From positions 1-36,029 of the IMG/VR virus record IMGVR_UViG_3300030107_002598: 36,029 bases of DNA; one strand, given 5' to 3'. Each line of letters starts with the position of its first letter. Within the stretch, counting starts at the first letter, position 1. Origin of the DNA: a virus. The notes beneath the pieces were generated by a model. That model worked only from the letters and a program-made list of their open reading frames with translations. It had not been told where the DNA came from and did no database searches. The position numbers and the translations under genes were made by a program. Shown in pieces: positions 5,944 through 15,031 of this stretch.

Positions 5944-8546
5944 TGGCGCGTCAGGGGAGAGTCTACCAGGGACCACTGTTCCCAAGGGTGGAGTCGGGTA
6001 GTCTACTCGCTCCAGACAAGGTAGCTGCACGTATCACCAACATGGTGAGTACGCCCGAGGGTAGCCTCAAGAGTGTCGTCGGGCCTGCCCCATATCTCCC
6101 CTGGATTAGTGCTGGCGAGGGTTTCTCTGCTATCCACAACTACTTCGAGGACTACAACGACACTCATGGCATCTTCCATGCTGTGATTGCCGGGGGTACT
6201 CGGGAGATCTTCCTCCTGCATTCGGGGAAGGAGATCTGGAGTTTCGAGGGGTGGGAGCGAGGGTGGAGAGTCATCCTCGGTCCTGGTGAACTAGAGGCTG
6301 ATAACTCTACCCAGACTGATGTGCGGTACAAGACATCGGGGATTGCCAACGATTTGGCAACCCGAGCACCCACGCAGTTTGAGGCTGCTCCTAACGGCGT
6401 CATCATCGTACCCCAGGGCGATAGGGCGTACTTCTACGATGGCGTGGTTGTTGCCCCCTTGGGCTACGACCGTGCGCCAGGTGCACCCCAAGCATTGGGT
6501 CCCCACTCAAGTTCGCCCGAGCCACAGTCGTTCAAGTACACAAAACTTACGGGGGAAGCGTTTTTCAAGAACCCCTGGGGAACAACCAACTTCAAAGAAC
6601 AAGACCAGCTAAACGGCGACTTTCTAACGCCGATGAAGAATGATGCAGGATACGCGCATGATGCACAGCGCGGCTACTACGAGGGGTATCCAAGTGCTAG
6701 CCGACGTACTAGTCAGCACTGGATCCCTGGTGTCGTCCTCACTACGGGGATGCACCCAGCGTTTGGTCGATGCTACGTGGGAACTGTGACGTTCCCCCCC
6801 GGGATGGCACCCCTCTCTGTCGATTCGGCTAACCCAGGAACAGGCACAACAGGTAGCCTTGCCGCAGTGCGTACTCCTACTACGGTTGGAATCTTACTGG
6901 AGGGAGAATACTACGGAGCAGTCCAGTGGATTGACCGTTGGGGCAACCTCTCTCCCGTGTCGGAGAGGAGTAGTGCCATCCGTTTCGACCGTCAGGTATC
7001 CGCTGGCGTACAAATTATTGGCAATCAGGGCTCATATGGACGGGACAACCGCCGCCATTGCCAAGTCCCGGGGGCGGGCGAACTCGTTGCAAAACAAGTT
7101 GCCTGGGCAGGCATTGAGCCCGGACGAGATGGGACAATTGGCCGTATCCTGTATCGTACTCGGGACACTTTCAACTCGGGCACGAATGAACTCTTCGAGA
7201 TGCCTCCCAATGCTTCGGGCGGGACCACAGCCTACGCTACCCTCCCCGACAACATCTCTACGTTCTACGCGGACAATGTGTCGGACGCCCGGCTACGGAA
7301 CCCTGCCCCCGACCTAGTTCCTGTCCCCAAGTTCAAGCTATGTCGCCTTGCACTGGGACGGCTCTGGGTTGCAGGGATTGAAGGCGCTCCTGGCATGATC
7401 CGACCCTCTCTCCCTGGCCGATGGGGAACCTTCCCCGCGAATCAGGAGATCTTCCCAGACCCCAGAGCGGGGGAAATCACGGGGCTATGGTCCAGCCCCA
7501 ACGGGCTCCTAGCCTTCACGAAGACTAGCATCTACCTCGTTGCCAGCAGGGGCGGGGGCTTCGAGACTCGCTCACTAAGCTCGACTATTGGATGTGTCGC
7601 CCCTAGTTCCATCGCCGAGATGCCGGGTGGTATACTGGTATGGCTGGGCGTGGACGGCTTCTACCAGATGGATGCCTCCAACCCAGTGCCTCAACCGATT
7701 TCTGTTCCCATCGGAGATCGAATGAAGAACCTGAACCTGGCCCGAGCGGAGAGGGCTACGGCAGCGTTTGACCCAGTGTCGGGTGAGTACCGGTGTTGGG
7801 TCGCGATTGATGGGACATCCCGCAACTCGGTGTGCTTCGCCTATGATGGAGAGGGTTGGAGAGAGCGGACGGACATGTACGAGGTGACGGACGTCTGTGT
7901 GACCCAGAACCATCAGTCGTACATGATCGTCTGCGGTAAAGCCTCGGGGAGAGCGCAATACCGCGATGTGAAGGATGGGTCTGTCGCGAAGGAGTCCCAT
8001 ATTGCTAAGAGTGGCGTATGGGTCCTCGACCATGAGAACCACACTTGGATCCCAGAGAATGTCGCCCCATCCATCGAGACTAGCTGGATAGGGGCTGGGT
8101 CGTCCCAGCAACGCAAGTCCGTCATCCGGGCTTACCTGTGGCTACGAGAGACGCAGAAGCCTTCTGTGGCGTTGGCAGAGTCTGCTAAGACTCCTGGGGT
8201 AGTTACTCCTGCCCTTTCCCTACAGGTGTCGGTATACACCGATTGGAGAAAGAAGCGAACCATCAGCGGCACTGTGGTCGCCACGCCAGTGTCTTACGCT
8301 TCCATGTATCCAGAAGAAGACCCTCCCCCCGCCTGGGAGCAAGAGTCTTGGTCCACGACTACGGAGACGTGGAAGAGGCGTCGTCCCTTCTGGGTAAAGG
8401 TGGAGATCTCTGTCCCAAGTTGCGAGGTCTTCAAACTGCAAATGGAACCAACTGAAGACCCCTACCGGTTTGAGTTCATCGGACTGTCCTTTGACATGGT
8501 TGCCCGTCCGGGTGCCCGGATGTCTAAAGTTACGGAGACTATCTGA
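5943..8546 (+). CDS. Tail nozzle / hub protein, P22 gp10-like (putative)
   Basis: The 867-residue protein has an N-terminal signature, ITNMVSTPEGSLKSVVGP, resembling the NML-TPEG-LRSFPG start of P22 gp10-type DNA-stabilisation proteins and T7 gp12-like nozzles. From about residue 450 it shows repeated beta-blades (GRLWVAGIEGAPGMIRPS, ITGLWSSPNGLLAFTKTSIY, AAFDPVSGEYRCWVAIDG), as expected of a beta-propeller. A beta-rich C-terminal domain of about 170 residues follows. Such proteins plug or extend the portal tube in short-tailed phages. The size, the fold pattern and the absence of tail-tube and tape-measure genes support a podovirus tail. It overlaps both neighbours by one base. Confidence 0.65.
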   Translation: MARQGRVYQGPLFPRVESGSLLAPDKVAARITNMVSTPEGSLKSVVGPAPYLPWISAGEGFSAIHNYFEDYNDTHGIFHAVIAGGTREIFLLHSGKEIWSFEGWERGWRVILGPGELEADNSTQTDVRYKTSGIANDLATRAPTQFEAAPNGVIIVPQGDRAYFYDGVVVAPLGYDRAPGAPQALGPHSSSPEPQSFKYTKLTGEAFFKNPWGTTNFKEQDQLNGDFLTPMKNDAGYAHDAQRGYYEGYPSASRRTSQHWIPGVVLTTGMHPAFGRCYVGTVTFPPGMAPLSVDSANPGTGTTGSLAAVRTPTTVGILLEGEYYGAVQWIDRWGNLSPVSERSSAIRFDRQVSAGVQIIGNQGSYGRDNRRHCQVPGAGELVAKQVAWAGIEPGRDGTIGRILYRTRDTFNSGTNELFEMPPNASGGTTAYATLPDNISTFYADNVSDARLRNPAPDLVPVPKFKLCRLALGRLWVAGIEGAPGMIRPSLPGRWGTFPANQEIFPDPRAGEITGLWSSPNGLLAFTKTSIYLVASRGGGFETRSLSSTIGCVAPSSIAEMPGGILVWLGVDGFYQMDASNPVPQPISVPIGDRMKNLNLARAERATAAFDPVSGEYRCWVAIDGTSRNSVCFAYDGEGWRERTDMYEVTDVCVTQNHQSYMIVCGKASGRAQYRDVKDGSVAKESHIAKSGVWVLDHENHTWIPENVAPSIETSWIGAGSSQQRKSVIRAYLWLRETQKPSVALAESAKTPGVVTPALSLQVSVYTDWRKKRTISGTVVATPVSYASMYPEEDPPPAWEQESWSTTTETWKRRRPFWVKVEISVPSCEVFKLQMEPTEDPYRFEFIGLSFDMVARPGARMSKVTETI

Positions 8547-9325
8547 TGCCCTACGTATTCCCTAAACATCGCCTCGAAGCCAACACTCCGATGGACTACG
8601 AGGAGGTCAACGAGAACTTCCAGGACCTTATTGGGGAAGCAAGCGGCGGGCTCAACGAACACAACTTCAACTCCAACACGTTTACCCAAGGGGTTGCAAT
8701 ATCTTCGGTTGAGCCGATGGCGTGCTGGTGGGATGTCAATGTTACCATGGACCCTGCCGTGAACGTGGGCTACGTCGTGGAGGTTGGCTCGGTCAGTGGG
8801 TCGGAGCCCAGCCTTACCACTGACAACCCCGACTACTTCTACCAGAGGGGCCAAGGGACATGGGAAGTGATTGCCGGATTAACAAAGGAAATCACAGCGA
8901 CAGGAGGTTTGTATTGGCTCTTAGCCTCCCTCCAACATGATGGTCGGACCAAGTATATCGTTGACCCAGAGTTCTTTCTAAACCACTACGGTGCCCTCTA
9001 CGCTATCCGCATTAACGGACGGATTGTCTACGAGACTGTTACGGGCGGCGTCCACAACAACCCCATCATCGCGCAAGGGTCGGTCCGAGACGGCGAGGGT
9101 GTCTTCGACGCCAAGGTCAAGATCACAAACACTGGTGAGAAGGTGTACGATACCCATGCCATCCATGGGGATACTGGATTGCTTCCCATTTCGCTGGATT
9201 TTATCGTCGACCTTCCCCCCGGCACTCATACAATCGACGTCGTGATGCAGACCCTGCCACATCCCCAGGCGGGGAACGTGTCGGTAAGTACTCGTGAGTT
9301 GATCATCCTAGAGATGAGGGCGTAA
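8546..9325 (+). CDS. Accessory virion protein, tandem family member 1
   Basis: A 259-residue protein, first of three similar-looking neighbours. The N-terminus has the attachment-type motif MDYEEVNENFQDLIGEA and then LNEHNFNSNTFTQG, a pattern common in phage tail-fibre or baseplate attachment segments (VNxNF, L..HN). The C-terminal half is a predicted beta-sandwich (ALYAIRINGRIVYETVTGG, then PISLDFIVDLPPGTHTIDVV) ending in a strand, STRELIILEMRA. It could be a host-binding or decoration protein on the tail. No enzymatic motif is visible. The gene overlaps both neighbours by one base. Confidence 0.55.
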   Translation: MPYVFPKHRLEANTPMDYEEVNENFQDLIGEASGGLNEHNFNSNTFTQGVAISSVEPMACWWDVNVTMDPAVNVGYVVEVGSVSGSEPSLTTDNPDYFYQRGQGTWEVIAGLTKEITATGGLYWLLASLQHDGRTKYIVDPEFFLNHYGALYAIRINGRIVYETVTGGVHNNPIIAQGSVRDGEGVFDAKVKITNTGEKVYDTHAIHGDTGLLPISLDFIVDLPPGTHTIDVVMQTLPHPQAGNVSVSTRELIILEMRA

Positions 9326-10368
9326 TGGCCGACTATAAGCCAATCCAAGAGGGAGATAGCCTTGACGCCAGTAAGCTGGACGAAAGGTTTACTACCCTCG
9401 AAGAGGCTGCGAATAACGTGAGTGCGGTGTCGCGACGTACGTTCGATCACTATCACGGGACGCATAGTCTTGTAGAGCCGAACATTGCCTTCGATACAGG
9501 TGCGCGGTTCATGGGCCACGCAGGCAACGGTTCGGCAGAGAACGATGTGGCCATCGACCTGTACGGTGCCCACAGGCACCACTACACTTATGGCGGGTCT
9601 GGGAACGCAGTGTGGCCCGGAGTCGCATCGTCTGACCTAGCCTCGGGCGCTACTGGAGTGGGGTGGAGGGTCATAGGCGATACCCTTCCCACCTACGGGT
9701 ACGGCGACGACACGATTCAGGGCAGATCAGACGCCAAACTAGAATGCACTTTCGGAGCAGGGGTAGGAGTACAACTTGCCGAAGCCGGGCACGAGGGGGC
9801 ACTTGACCAGATCGGAGGTGTCCTTGTACTGTTTAATGCTGAAGCACTGTTCTTCCACGACGAGGCCAAGACGCCGCAATGCGTGGGCAAGACGGTGAGT
9901 GACATCGGGATTAAGTTCCGAGCACGCTTTGTCCTACAAGTCAAGGTCCGAAAGCATGACGGTGCAGACTTGGGATGGCTAAACCTAAAGAAGTCCCATA
10001 GGGCTTTGAGTATGCCCAGTTCGGGGATGAACTCTGACACAAGTTCGAAGATCTTCGGCGTCGAGTTCAAGTCTGCTGGACTTGCAACCTCACACCATCG
10101 ACCTGTTCGTGGAGCTATGTGGAAAGATATCTCCATTCGGACTTTGATCACACACGATGACCTAAACATAGACGGCTTGGATTACCCGCTAGACCCGGGG
10201 CCGCTGAAGTTGCAGGGGGTTCGTGCCGTAGTGTCCTTGGAGATCCCAGGAACAATTCCGACGATAACAGGGACTGACCTGTATGACGACTGCCCCGAGG
10301 GGGCAGGGATTGCCCTCAAAGCCTATAGTATGACCACCCTAGCTCTCTCTTCCGAGTACAAGGTGTAA
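9325..10368 (+). CDS. Accessory virion protein, tandem family member 2
   Basis: A 347-residue protein with an N-terminal layout like its neighbours: a short polar start, the helix DASKLDERFTTLEEAANNVS, then FDHYHGTHSLVEPNIAFDTG, corresponding to the NENF...HN segment of member 1. The remainder is beta-rich and Gly-rich, with no recognised catalytic motif, and ends in a strand (MTTLALSSEYKV) as members 1 and 3 do. It probably sits on the tail or head-tail junction. The start overlaps the previous stop by one base and the next gene begins two bases after the stop, so the three genes are likely translated together. Confidence 0.55.
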   Translation: MADYKPIQEGDSLDASKLDERFTTLEEAANNVSAVSRRTFDHYHGTHSLVEPNIAFDTGARFMGHAGNGSAENDVAIDLYGAHRHHYTYGGSGNAVWPGVASSDLASGATGVGWRVIGDTLPTYGYGDDTIQGRSDAKLECTFGAGVGVQLAEAGHEGALDQIGGVLVLFNAEALFFHDEAKTPQCVGKTVSDIGIKFRARFVLQVKVRKHDGADLGWLNLKKSHRALSMPSSGMNSDTSSKIFGVEFKSAGLATSHHRPVRGAMWKDISIRTLITHDDLNIDGLDYPLDPGPLKLQGVRAVVSLEIPGTIPTITGTDLYDDCPEGAGIALKAYSMTTLALSSEYKV

Positions 10369-10370
10369 CC

Positions 10371-11306
10371 ATGCCTAAGATTACGATCCCCTACTCGGCA
10401 GCCGTAGGCGCAGACAAGACCCCCACCGAAGAGGTCAACCAGTCTTTTTTCTCTGCTGTGCCAGCGGTTGCAGACCAAGACTCGGGCGCAGTCCTTAATG
10501 GCAGTCTACAAGAGGACAATCTCGCAGGCACTGTCACCCATCTTGACTTCAAGCGGGGGGCCTACTCTCAGGCAGGTGCCATGGGTGCGACAGATAATCA
10601 AGACTACTTCCCAGATATCTTTCCCGCCATCACTGCCATCACCGAGCATCCAGCGGCGGCAGCCCTCAAGGCCACCTCCCACCTTGCGTTCCCCAATCGA
10701 ACCGACTTCTTCCAGCCCATCCCCGGGCTTAACCAGACCTTCTACAACCCGTACAAGAAGGCATTGGCCATCTTTACGTGGAACCTAAGTCTTGCGGTAG
10801 ATGGCTGGGTAAACAAGGCCGTGGACACCACCTACGGCAAAGAATCGGAAGAGAACAAGTATGGGGCCTGGGTCATCTTTAAGATGACGAAGCCCGATGG
10901 GACGGAAGTTGTGCGGGGAGTCAATGAGGCGGAGACCGCGTTCCGATCAGTTCTGCCCCGGCAGGATCGGCCCGAAGCGGCATCGCGGCGGGGTGCGCAA
11001 AACGATTTGTATTACTCTGGCCACATGACACTAGAGCTAGAAGATGAAGGCTGGTACACTGCTGGCTTGCATTTGGGGATGGCAGGTACTCCTAAGGTAC
11101 AGGCTAGTAGCCTGGGGAGTAGTTCAATTCCACTGTGGATTTTCGCCCTCGACCACGCCGGTATGGGCATCCTTCCTTACCAGTCTCCCCCCGATTATGA
11201 GATGCAAGAAACCCCCATTGGTAAGGACTTCACAATCTGGGGAGAGGGCATCCGTCAGGCCAGAGTCCGAGTCCGTTCTATCCGTCACGTTCTCTTTCGC
11301 CTCTAG
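10371..11306 (+). CDS. Accessory virion protein, tandem family member 3
   Basis: A 311-residue protein. The N-terminus has KTPTEEVNQSFFSAVPAVAD, again the VNxxF attachment-like helix, then GSLQEDNLAG where members 1 and 2 have an HN or H-rich turn. The centre is predicted beta-sandwich (ALAIFTWNLSLAVDGWV, HMTLELEDEGWYTAGLHLG). It ends with a hydrophobic strand, VRVRSIRHVLFRL. Tail-surface or receptor-binding roles are plausible. Sequence identity among the three is low, and the family grouping is based on layout. Confidence 0.55.
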   Translation: MPKITIPYSAAVGADKTPTEEVNQSFFSAVPAVADQDSGAVLNGSLQEDNLAGTVTHLDFKRGAYSQAGAMGATDNQDYFPDIFPAITAITEHPAAAALKATSHLAFPNRTDFFQPIPGLNQTFYNPYKKALAIFTWNLSLAVDGWVNKAVDTTYGKESEENKYGAWVIFKMTKPDGTEVVRGVNEAETAFRSVLPRQDRPEAASRRGAQNDLYYSGHMTLELEDEGWYTAGLHLGMAGTPKVQASSLGSSSIPLWIFALDHAGMGILPYQSPPDYEMQETPIGKDFTIWGEGIRQARVRVRSIRHVLFRL

Positions 11307-11350
11307 TTGCCCGAAAGGTGCCTACAAGGTAAAGTTTTTGAGGAGGCCCC

Positions 11351-11824
11351 ATGGCTCAGCAGTGGAACCGCAATAAGCAAGGCAAGATCAAGAGCATCAA
11401 GAAAGAGCAAAACAGGATGCTTGCCGAGACGATGGGGCAGATGCGTGAAGGGCAGGAGGTTGGCCCCGGCTTCCAGCAGTTCCGCGCCCAGGCAGACCAA
11501 GCAGTTGGGTCTACGGTAGGTGATGTCCAGCGAGGCATGGCTCAAGACCAACTGACTGCGGGTGCAGGATACTCGGGTTTCCAACAAGAGTCTGCACGTC
11601 AGGCAGGAGATGCCCAGACTGCCCAGACTGCCAACCTTCTTGCCCAGTACAAGAAACAGCAAGATCAAGCGGCCCTCCAGCGACAACAAGCCGTCTCAAC
11701 CGGGCTTCAGTACGAACGAGGCGAGCGACGGGCAGACCGGAAAGAAGTGATTGATACTCACGCGAGTATCTCGGGCGCAGTCACTGACTTCTTGAGCGCA
11801 GTCGGTGAGATCATTCCAGCGTAG
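11351..11824 (+). CDS. Internal virion / ejection-type protein, small
   Basis: A 157-residue protein, almost entirely helical and rich in Gln, Ala and Arg (MAQQWNRNKQGKIKSIKKEQ; RRADRKEVIDTHASISGAV), ending in a hydrophobic stretch, FLSAVGEIIPA. AGGAGG lies five bases before the ATG. Short Gln/Ala-rich helical proteins ahead of very large internal proteins are typical of T7- or P22-type ejection protein sets, which leave the head with the DNA and build a channel in the cell envelope. The assignment comes from composition and position. Confidence 0.55.
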   Translation: MAQQWNRNKQGKIKSIKKEQNRMLAETMGQMREGQEVGPGFQQFRAQADQAVGSTVGDVQRGMAQDQLTAGAGYSGFQQESARQAGDAQTAQTANLLAQYKKQQDQAALQRQQAVSTGLQYERGERRADRKEVIDTHASISGAVTDFLSAVGEIIPA

Positions 11825-11835
11825 AGGGGGGCTAG

Positions 11836-13515
11836 GTGGCGAAGAAGAGACTAACCGAGGGCGAGTACGCGGCTGCTACTGGCCTCTCCGGAGGCGAGGC
11901 GGAAGAGCTTTACCGCAAGATGCGCGAGTGGCGTCGAGCCAAGACTAAGGCAGACCTTAAACGAGGACTCTACCTTACACAGGGTGCCTTCGCCGCTATG
12001 GGTGGTCGCCCCATCCAGGCCTACAAGCGGGACTACATGACTCCCGAGCAGGTCCAGGCGATGCAGGCATCCCTGCTTGGGCAGATCAACAACATCACTG
12101 AAGGACGCCGCAAGAGCGCCGAGGACTACCGTAGGGCGCTGCTACAGTCTGCCACGACTGTCTATGCCCAGAGGGCGGGAGCAAGCCGTGAGGCTGCCCA
12201 ACGGGCGGGTAAGCTCCTTGAGATTCGGTACAAGGCACTCTTCCCCGAGCATGTGGGTGTTGGGGGAGGAAGAAGCCCGGGTGGGGGTACGGATGATCCT
12301 AAGCGGAAGTACGCCACCGCTCCTGCTCTACGGGACCGTCTTGAGGCGGGGCAAAACCTTAGCTCAAGCATAGAGCACGACGTAAAAACGGGAGGATGGA
12401 CACTCACCTATGCGGACGAGGGACCCGGTGCAGGGGGATTTGATGATGAGTTAACCGCACTCCATACTAACCAACAGAGTCCGACCGTGTTCGGACGAGA
12501 CGTGGATGGCTTTAGTGCATTCGCTGCGGGCCTATTTGGCGATCGAGGCGTAGACCCCGAGACTCAGCGAAATCTGGCCTTTGCAGCACTGCTCCAAAAC
12601 GTGACGGGGCTAACCCCTACCGAGGTGGATGAAGGGTACTTGACTGCGGACGGGGAACTTGACTGGGGGAAGCTAAGGGGAACAACGCGGCGCGCTAGAG
12701 ACATAACTGCCCTACAAACGCTAGAGGCAAACCTCGATAAAGCCGCAGCAGATGAAGACTCGGGGGGAGGAGGCGGCGGAGGTGGCTACGCCACGATCCC
12801 AGGCATTGACCAGGACCAGTTCAAAGCCCTAGAAGATATCGCCGAGGAGAGTCTCGGGAAGGTCGGAGTCGGCGGGGGTGGAGATTTCTCCGCCCTCCTA
12901 CAGAAGATTGTCACTGCCGCTCCCGGCGAACTCCCCGGGCTCGAAGCCCAGATCAAAGAGTCCATCGATCTACCTGTGTCCCAGGGGGAAGCGGAGCCCG
13001 GTCGGACTCCTGCGGGAGAGGGAACTCTTCCTCCTGGGGCCTCTGGTGAAGCTCCCGATGGGGACCCGACTTCCGGCACCAACCCCGGCGACAAGGTCAC
13101 CCAGAAGATTCAGAATGTCCGAGACCCTGACGCGGGACTGGACCAACTCTGGGAGATGTACGAGAGGTTGGACAATGCCCAAACGACTGAGCGTGACCTC
13201 CACCTGATGAGTCAGATCCAGGCTAGCCCCCAATTCAAGGCAATGCAGGAGAAGTTGGGGATCAGTGACCCCAAGGCAGCCATCAAGGCTGCGAAGATGC
13301 TGACACGTCAACGTAGGCGGGATGAACGCTTCCGCGATGTTCAGAAGCTGCGCCAGATTCGCAAGGACACAAACCGCAGTGCCCTCATGGGCGGATTGGC
13401 AAATAGGCGGCGGGAGACAATGCCTCCCACAGTGGATAGGGGATCCTCGGGTGCAGCCGTGATGGGTGGTGCCGGTGGCTTCGATACTCCTGACGATAAG
13501 AAGAGGGAAGTCTGA
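11836..13515 (+). CDS. Internal virion protein (putative), GTG start
   Basis: A 559-residue protein starting with GTG at 11836 after a GAGGGGGG purine run; no suitable ATG exists near the start. The first 140 residues are helical and Arg/Ala-rich (RKSAEDYRRALLQSATTVYA). A Gly-rich linker (eight Gly in a row at about residue 315) separates two mixed regions, and a second disordered stretch of Pro/Gly/Glu follows near residue 390. The C-terminus is basic and helical (KMLTRQRRRDERFRDVQKLR). No enzyme motif is recognised. It lies in a run of four likely ejection genes and overlaps the next start by one base. Confidence 0.5.
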   Translation: MAKKRLTEGEYAAATGLSGGEAEELYRKMREWRRAKTKADLKRGLYLTQGAFAAMGGRPIQAYKRDYMTPEQVQAMQASLLGQINNITEGRRKSAEDYRRALLQSATTVYAQRAGASREAAQRAGKLLEIRYKALFPEHVGVGGGRSPGGGTDDPKRKYATAPALRDRLEAGQNLSSSIEHDVKTGGWTLTYADEGPGAGGFDDELTALHTNQQSPTVFGRDVDGFSAFAAGLFGDRGVDPETQRNLAFAALLQNVTGLTPTEVDEGYLTADGELDWGKLRGTTRRARDITALQTLEANLDKAAADEDSGGGGGGGGYATIPGIDQDQFKALEDIAEESLGKVGVGGGGDFSALLQKIVTAAPGELPGLEAQIKESIDLPVSQGEAEPGRTPAGEGTLPPGASGEAPDGDPTSGTNPGDKVTQKIQNVRDPDAGLDQLWEMYERLDNAQTTERDLHLMSQIQASPQFKAMQEKLGISDPKAAIKAAKMLTRQRRRDERFRDVQKLRQIRKDTNRSALMGGLANRRRETMPPTVDRGSSGAAVMGGAGGFDTPDDKKREV

Positions 13516-15023
13516 TGGCTACGAACGAACAGGAACGTAAGCGAGTCGCAAATAGCTACTTTGAGGAAGAGGCTCCCCTTGTACGGGGGGGCTTGCTTCC
13601 TACCCGTCCCGGTCGCCGTCAGAAGCGGGCTCAAACGGAAGGCATCCATCGTAGTAGCCACCGGACACCCTCCGAGAAGAGGGCAGACGCCGAGTTCCAG
13701 GCTCTCATGGACGCCCCGCTGGGGCAAGACGACTCCCCCAAGACTCCCCCCGAGTTTTCCGAAACAGAGCGTGGCTTCCAAGAGGAAGCTGCGGAGAAGG
13801 GGAAGAAGGGAGATCTATGGCAAGAAGGGGAACTGGAGCACGAGGACGAGATCCGAGAAGGACTTCAGGGTCAACGTATCAGTCGGACCCTTGAGGCGAT
13901 TGATGCGGACAGAGCAGAGCGGGCAGACGAGTATGGCCAGTATGCGAGCGCACGAGACGCTATGCGTGAGGGTGGGATTGGCGATGAGGACCGCAGGAAG
14001 GCTCTTCAAGGCGTAGCCGAAGGACTCGCCGGAGATCAGCAAGACCGGCGCGAAGGAGAGATTGCCGATGCCGACCGCGCCAACGCCGCCCTGTTCCAGC
14101 GACTCACGGGCGTCTACGAACAGAAGATGACTCCCACCCCCCCGGGTTTTCAAGGCAAGCGTGGGATGGCAGCCTTGTCCAAGGGCACCTATGGGGCACA
14201 GGACCCTTATGAGTATCGTAGGAACCAAGACGGAACTTACACTGTCGTTGGAGTGGACATCAACCGAGTGCCCGAGGCGCGTCGAGAGAGTGCTCAAGCG
14301 GCAATAAACTACGTGATCTCCGAGGGTTCTCCCGAGTTCAATGAGCTTGAAGCCCGGTTTGGAGCGAGCGGGGCTGCGGCAGGTGGAGCAGGTGGAGCAC
14401 CCGGAGCACCCGAGGTACGTGAGGTACTACGAGGTGATGTGCCCGGAGCACCCGAAGCACCTGCACCTACGGGAGAGAAGCGGGGCTTTACGAAGGATGC
14501 TGCACGACTACCCGGAGGGGAACCCTCAGGGGATCGCGCATCAGTTGCTACCGGCTTGCCTCCTTACCCTGGAGATGATCTTGTTGAACCAGAGTACCGA
14601 GGCCATCTAGGGCTACGTGGCGACGATGGGACCTCCTATGGTGACATCATTGGAACTGGCCAAGACGCGGAAGGTAAACGGTATTCGGACGTGGTTAGGC
14701 CCGACGGTACCGTAATTCGACTGTTCCCTGATGGATCGGGGCAAATAATGGGCAACATCAGAGATCGGTACCCCGACGCTAGGGTAGCACCCGGGGATCC
14801 CACATATGGAGGTGGACCCCAAGAGCAGTTGGACAGGTTCAAGGCTTTCTTCGGGCTAGACTCCGAACGTCCTCCCACTCGATCCGAACAACTTAGCGCC
14901 CAAGATGTACGTAGAAGCCGCATACGTCAACTCATCCTCAAGCATGGGTGGGCTGGTTTGTCCCCGGAAGTGAAGGAAGATATTATCGGGGAATTCCGAG
15001 GCGGCTTCGACCCTAACCGATAG
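13515..15023 (+). CDS. Internal virion protein (putative), highly charged
   Basis: A 502-residue hydrophilic protein. Residues 1-200 are dense in Glu, Arg and Lys with long helices (EIREGLQGQRISRTLEAIDA; RRKALQGVAEGLAGD). The centre, around residue 295, carries an imperfect GGAGGAPGAPE / VPGAPEAPAP repeat, visible in DNA as repeated GGAGCACCCG units near 14388-14465. The C-terminus has a short alpha/beta segment (YSDVVRPDGTVIRLFPDGSG). No catalytic motif was found. Its position between other internal proteins suggests a virion component. A start overlap and a spacing of eight bases to the next gene keep it in the same transcription unit. Confidence 0.5.
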   Translation: MATNEQERKRVANSYFEEEAPLVRGGLLPTRPGRRQKRAQTEGIHRSSHRTPSEKRADAEFQALMDAPLGQDDSPKTPPEFSETERGFQEEAAEKGKKGDLWQEGELEHEDEIREGLQGQRISRTLEAIDADRAERADEYGQYASARDAMREGGIGDEDRRKALQGVAEGLAGDQQDRREGEIADADRANAALFQRLTGVYEQKMTPTPPGFQGKRGMAALSKGTYGAQDPYEYRRNQDGTYTVVGVDINRVPEARRESAQAAINYVISEGSPEFNELEARFGASGAAAGGAGGAPGAPEVREVLRGDVPGAPEAPAPTGEKRGFTKDAARLPGGEPSGDRASVATGLPPYPGDDLVEPEYRGHLGLRGDDGTSYGDIIGTGQDAEGKRYSDVVRPDGTVIRLFPDGSGQIMGNIRDRYPDARVAPGDPTYGGGPQEQLDRFKAFFGLDSERPPTRSEQLSAQDVRRSRIRQLILKHGWAGLSPEVKEDIIGEFRGGFDPNR

Positions 15024-15031
15024 GAGGCGAT

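Noticed and set aside
14388-14465. GGAGCACCCG repeats as a DNA-level regulatory element
   Set aside because: They are explained by a Gly-Ala-Pro-rich linker in the protein; copies are irregular and no dyad or spacing pattern is seen.
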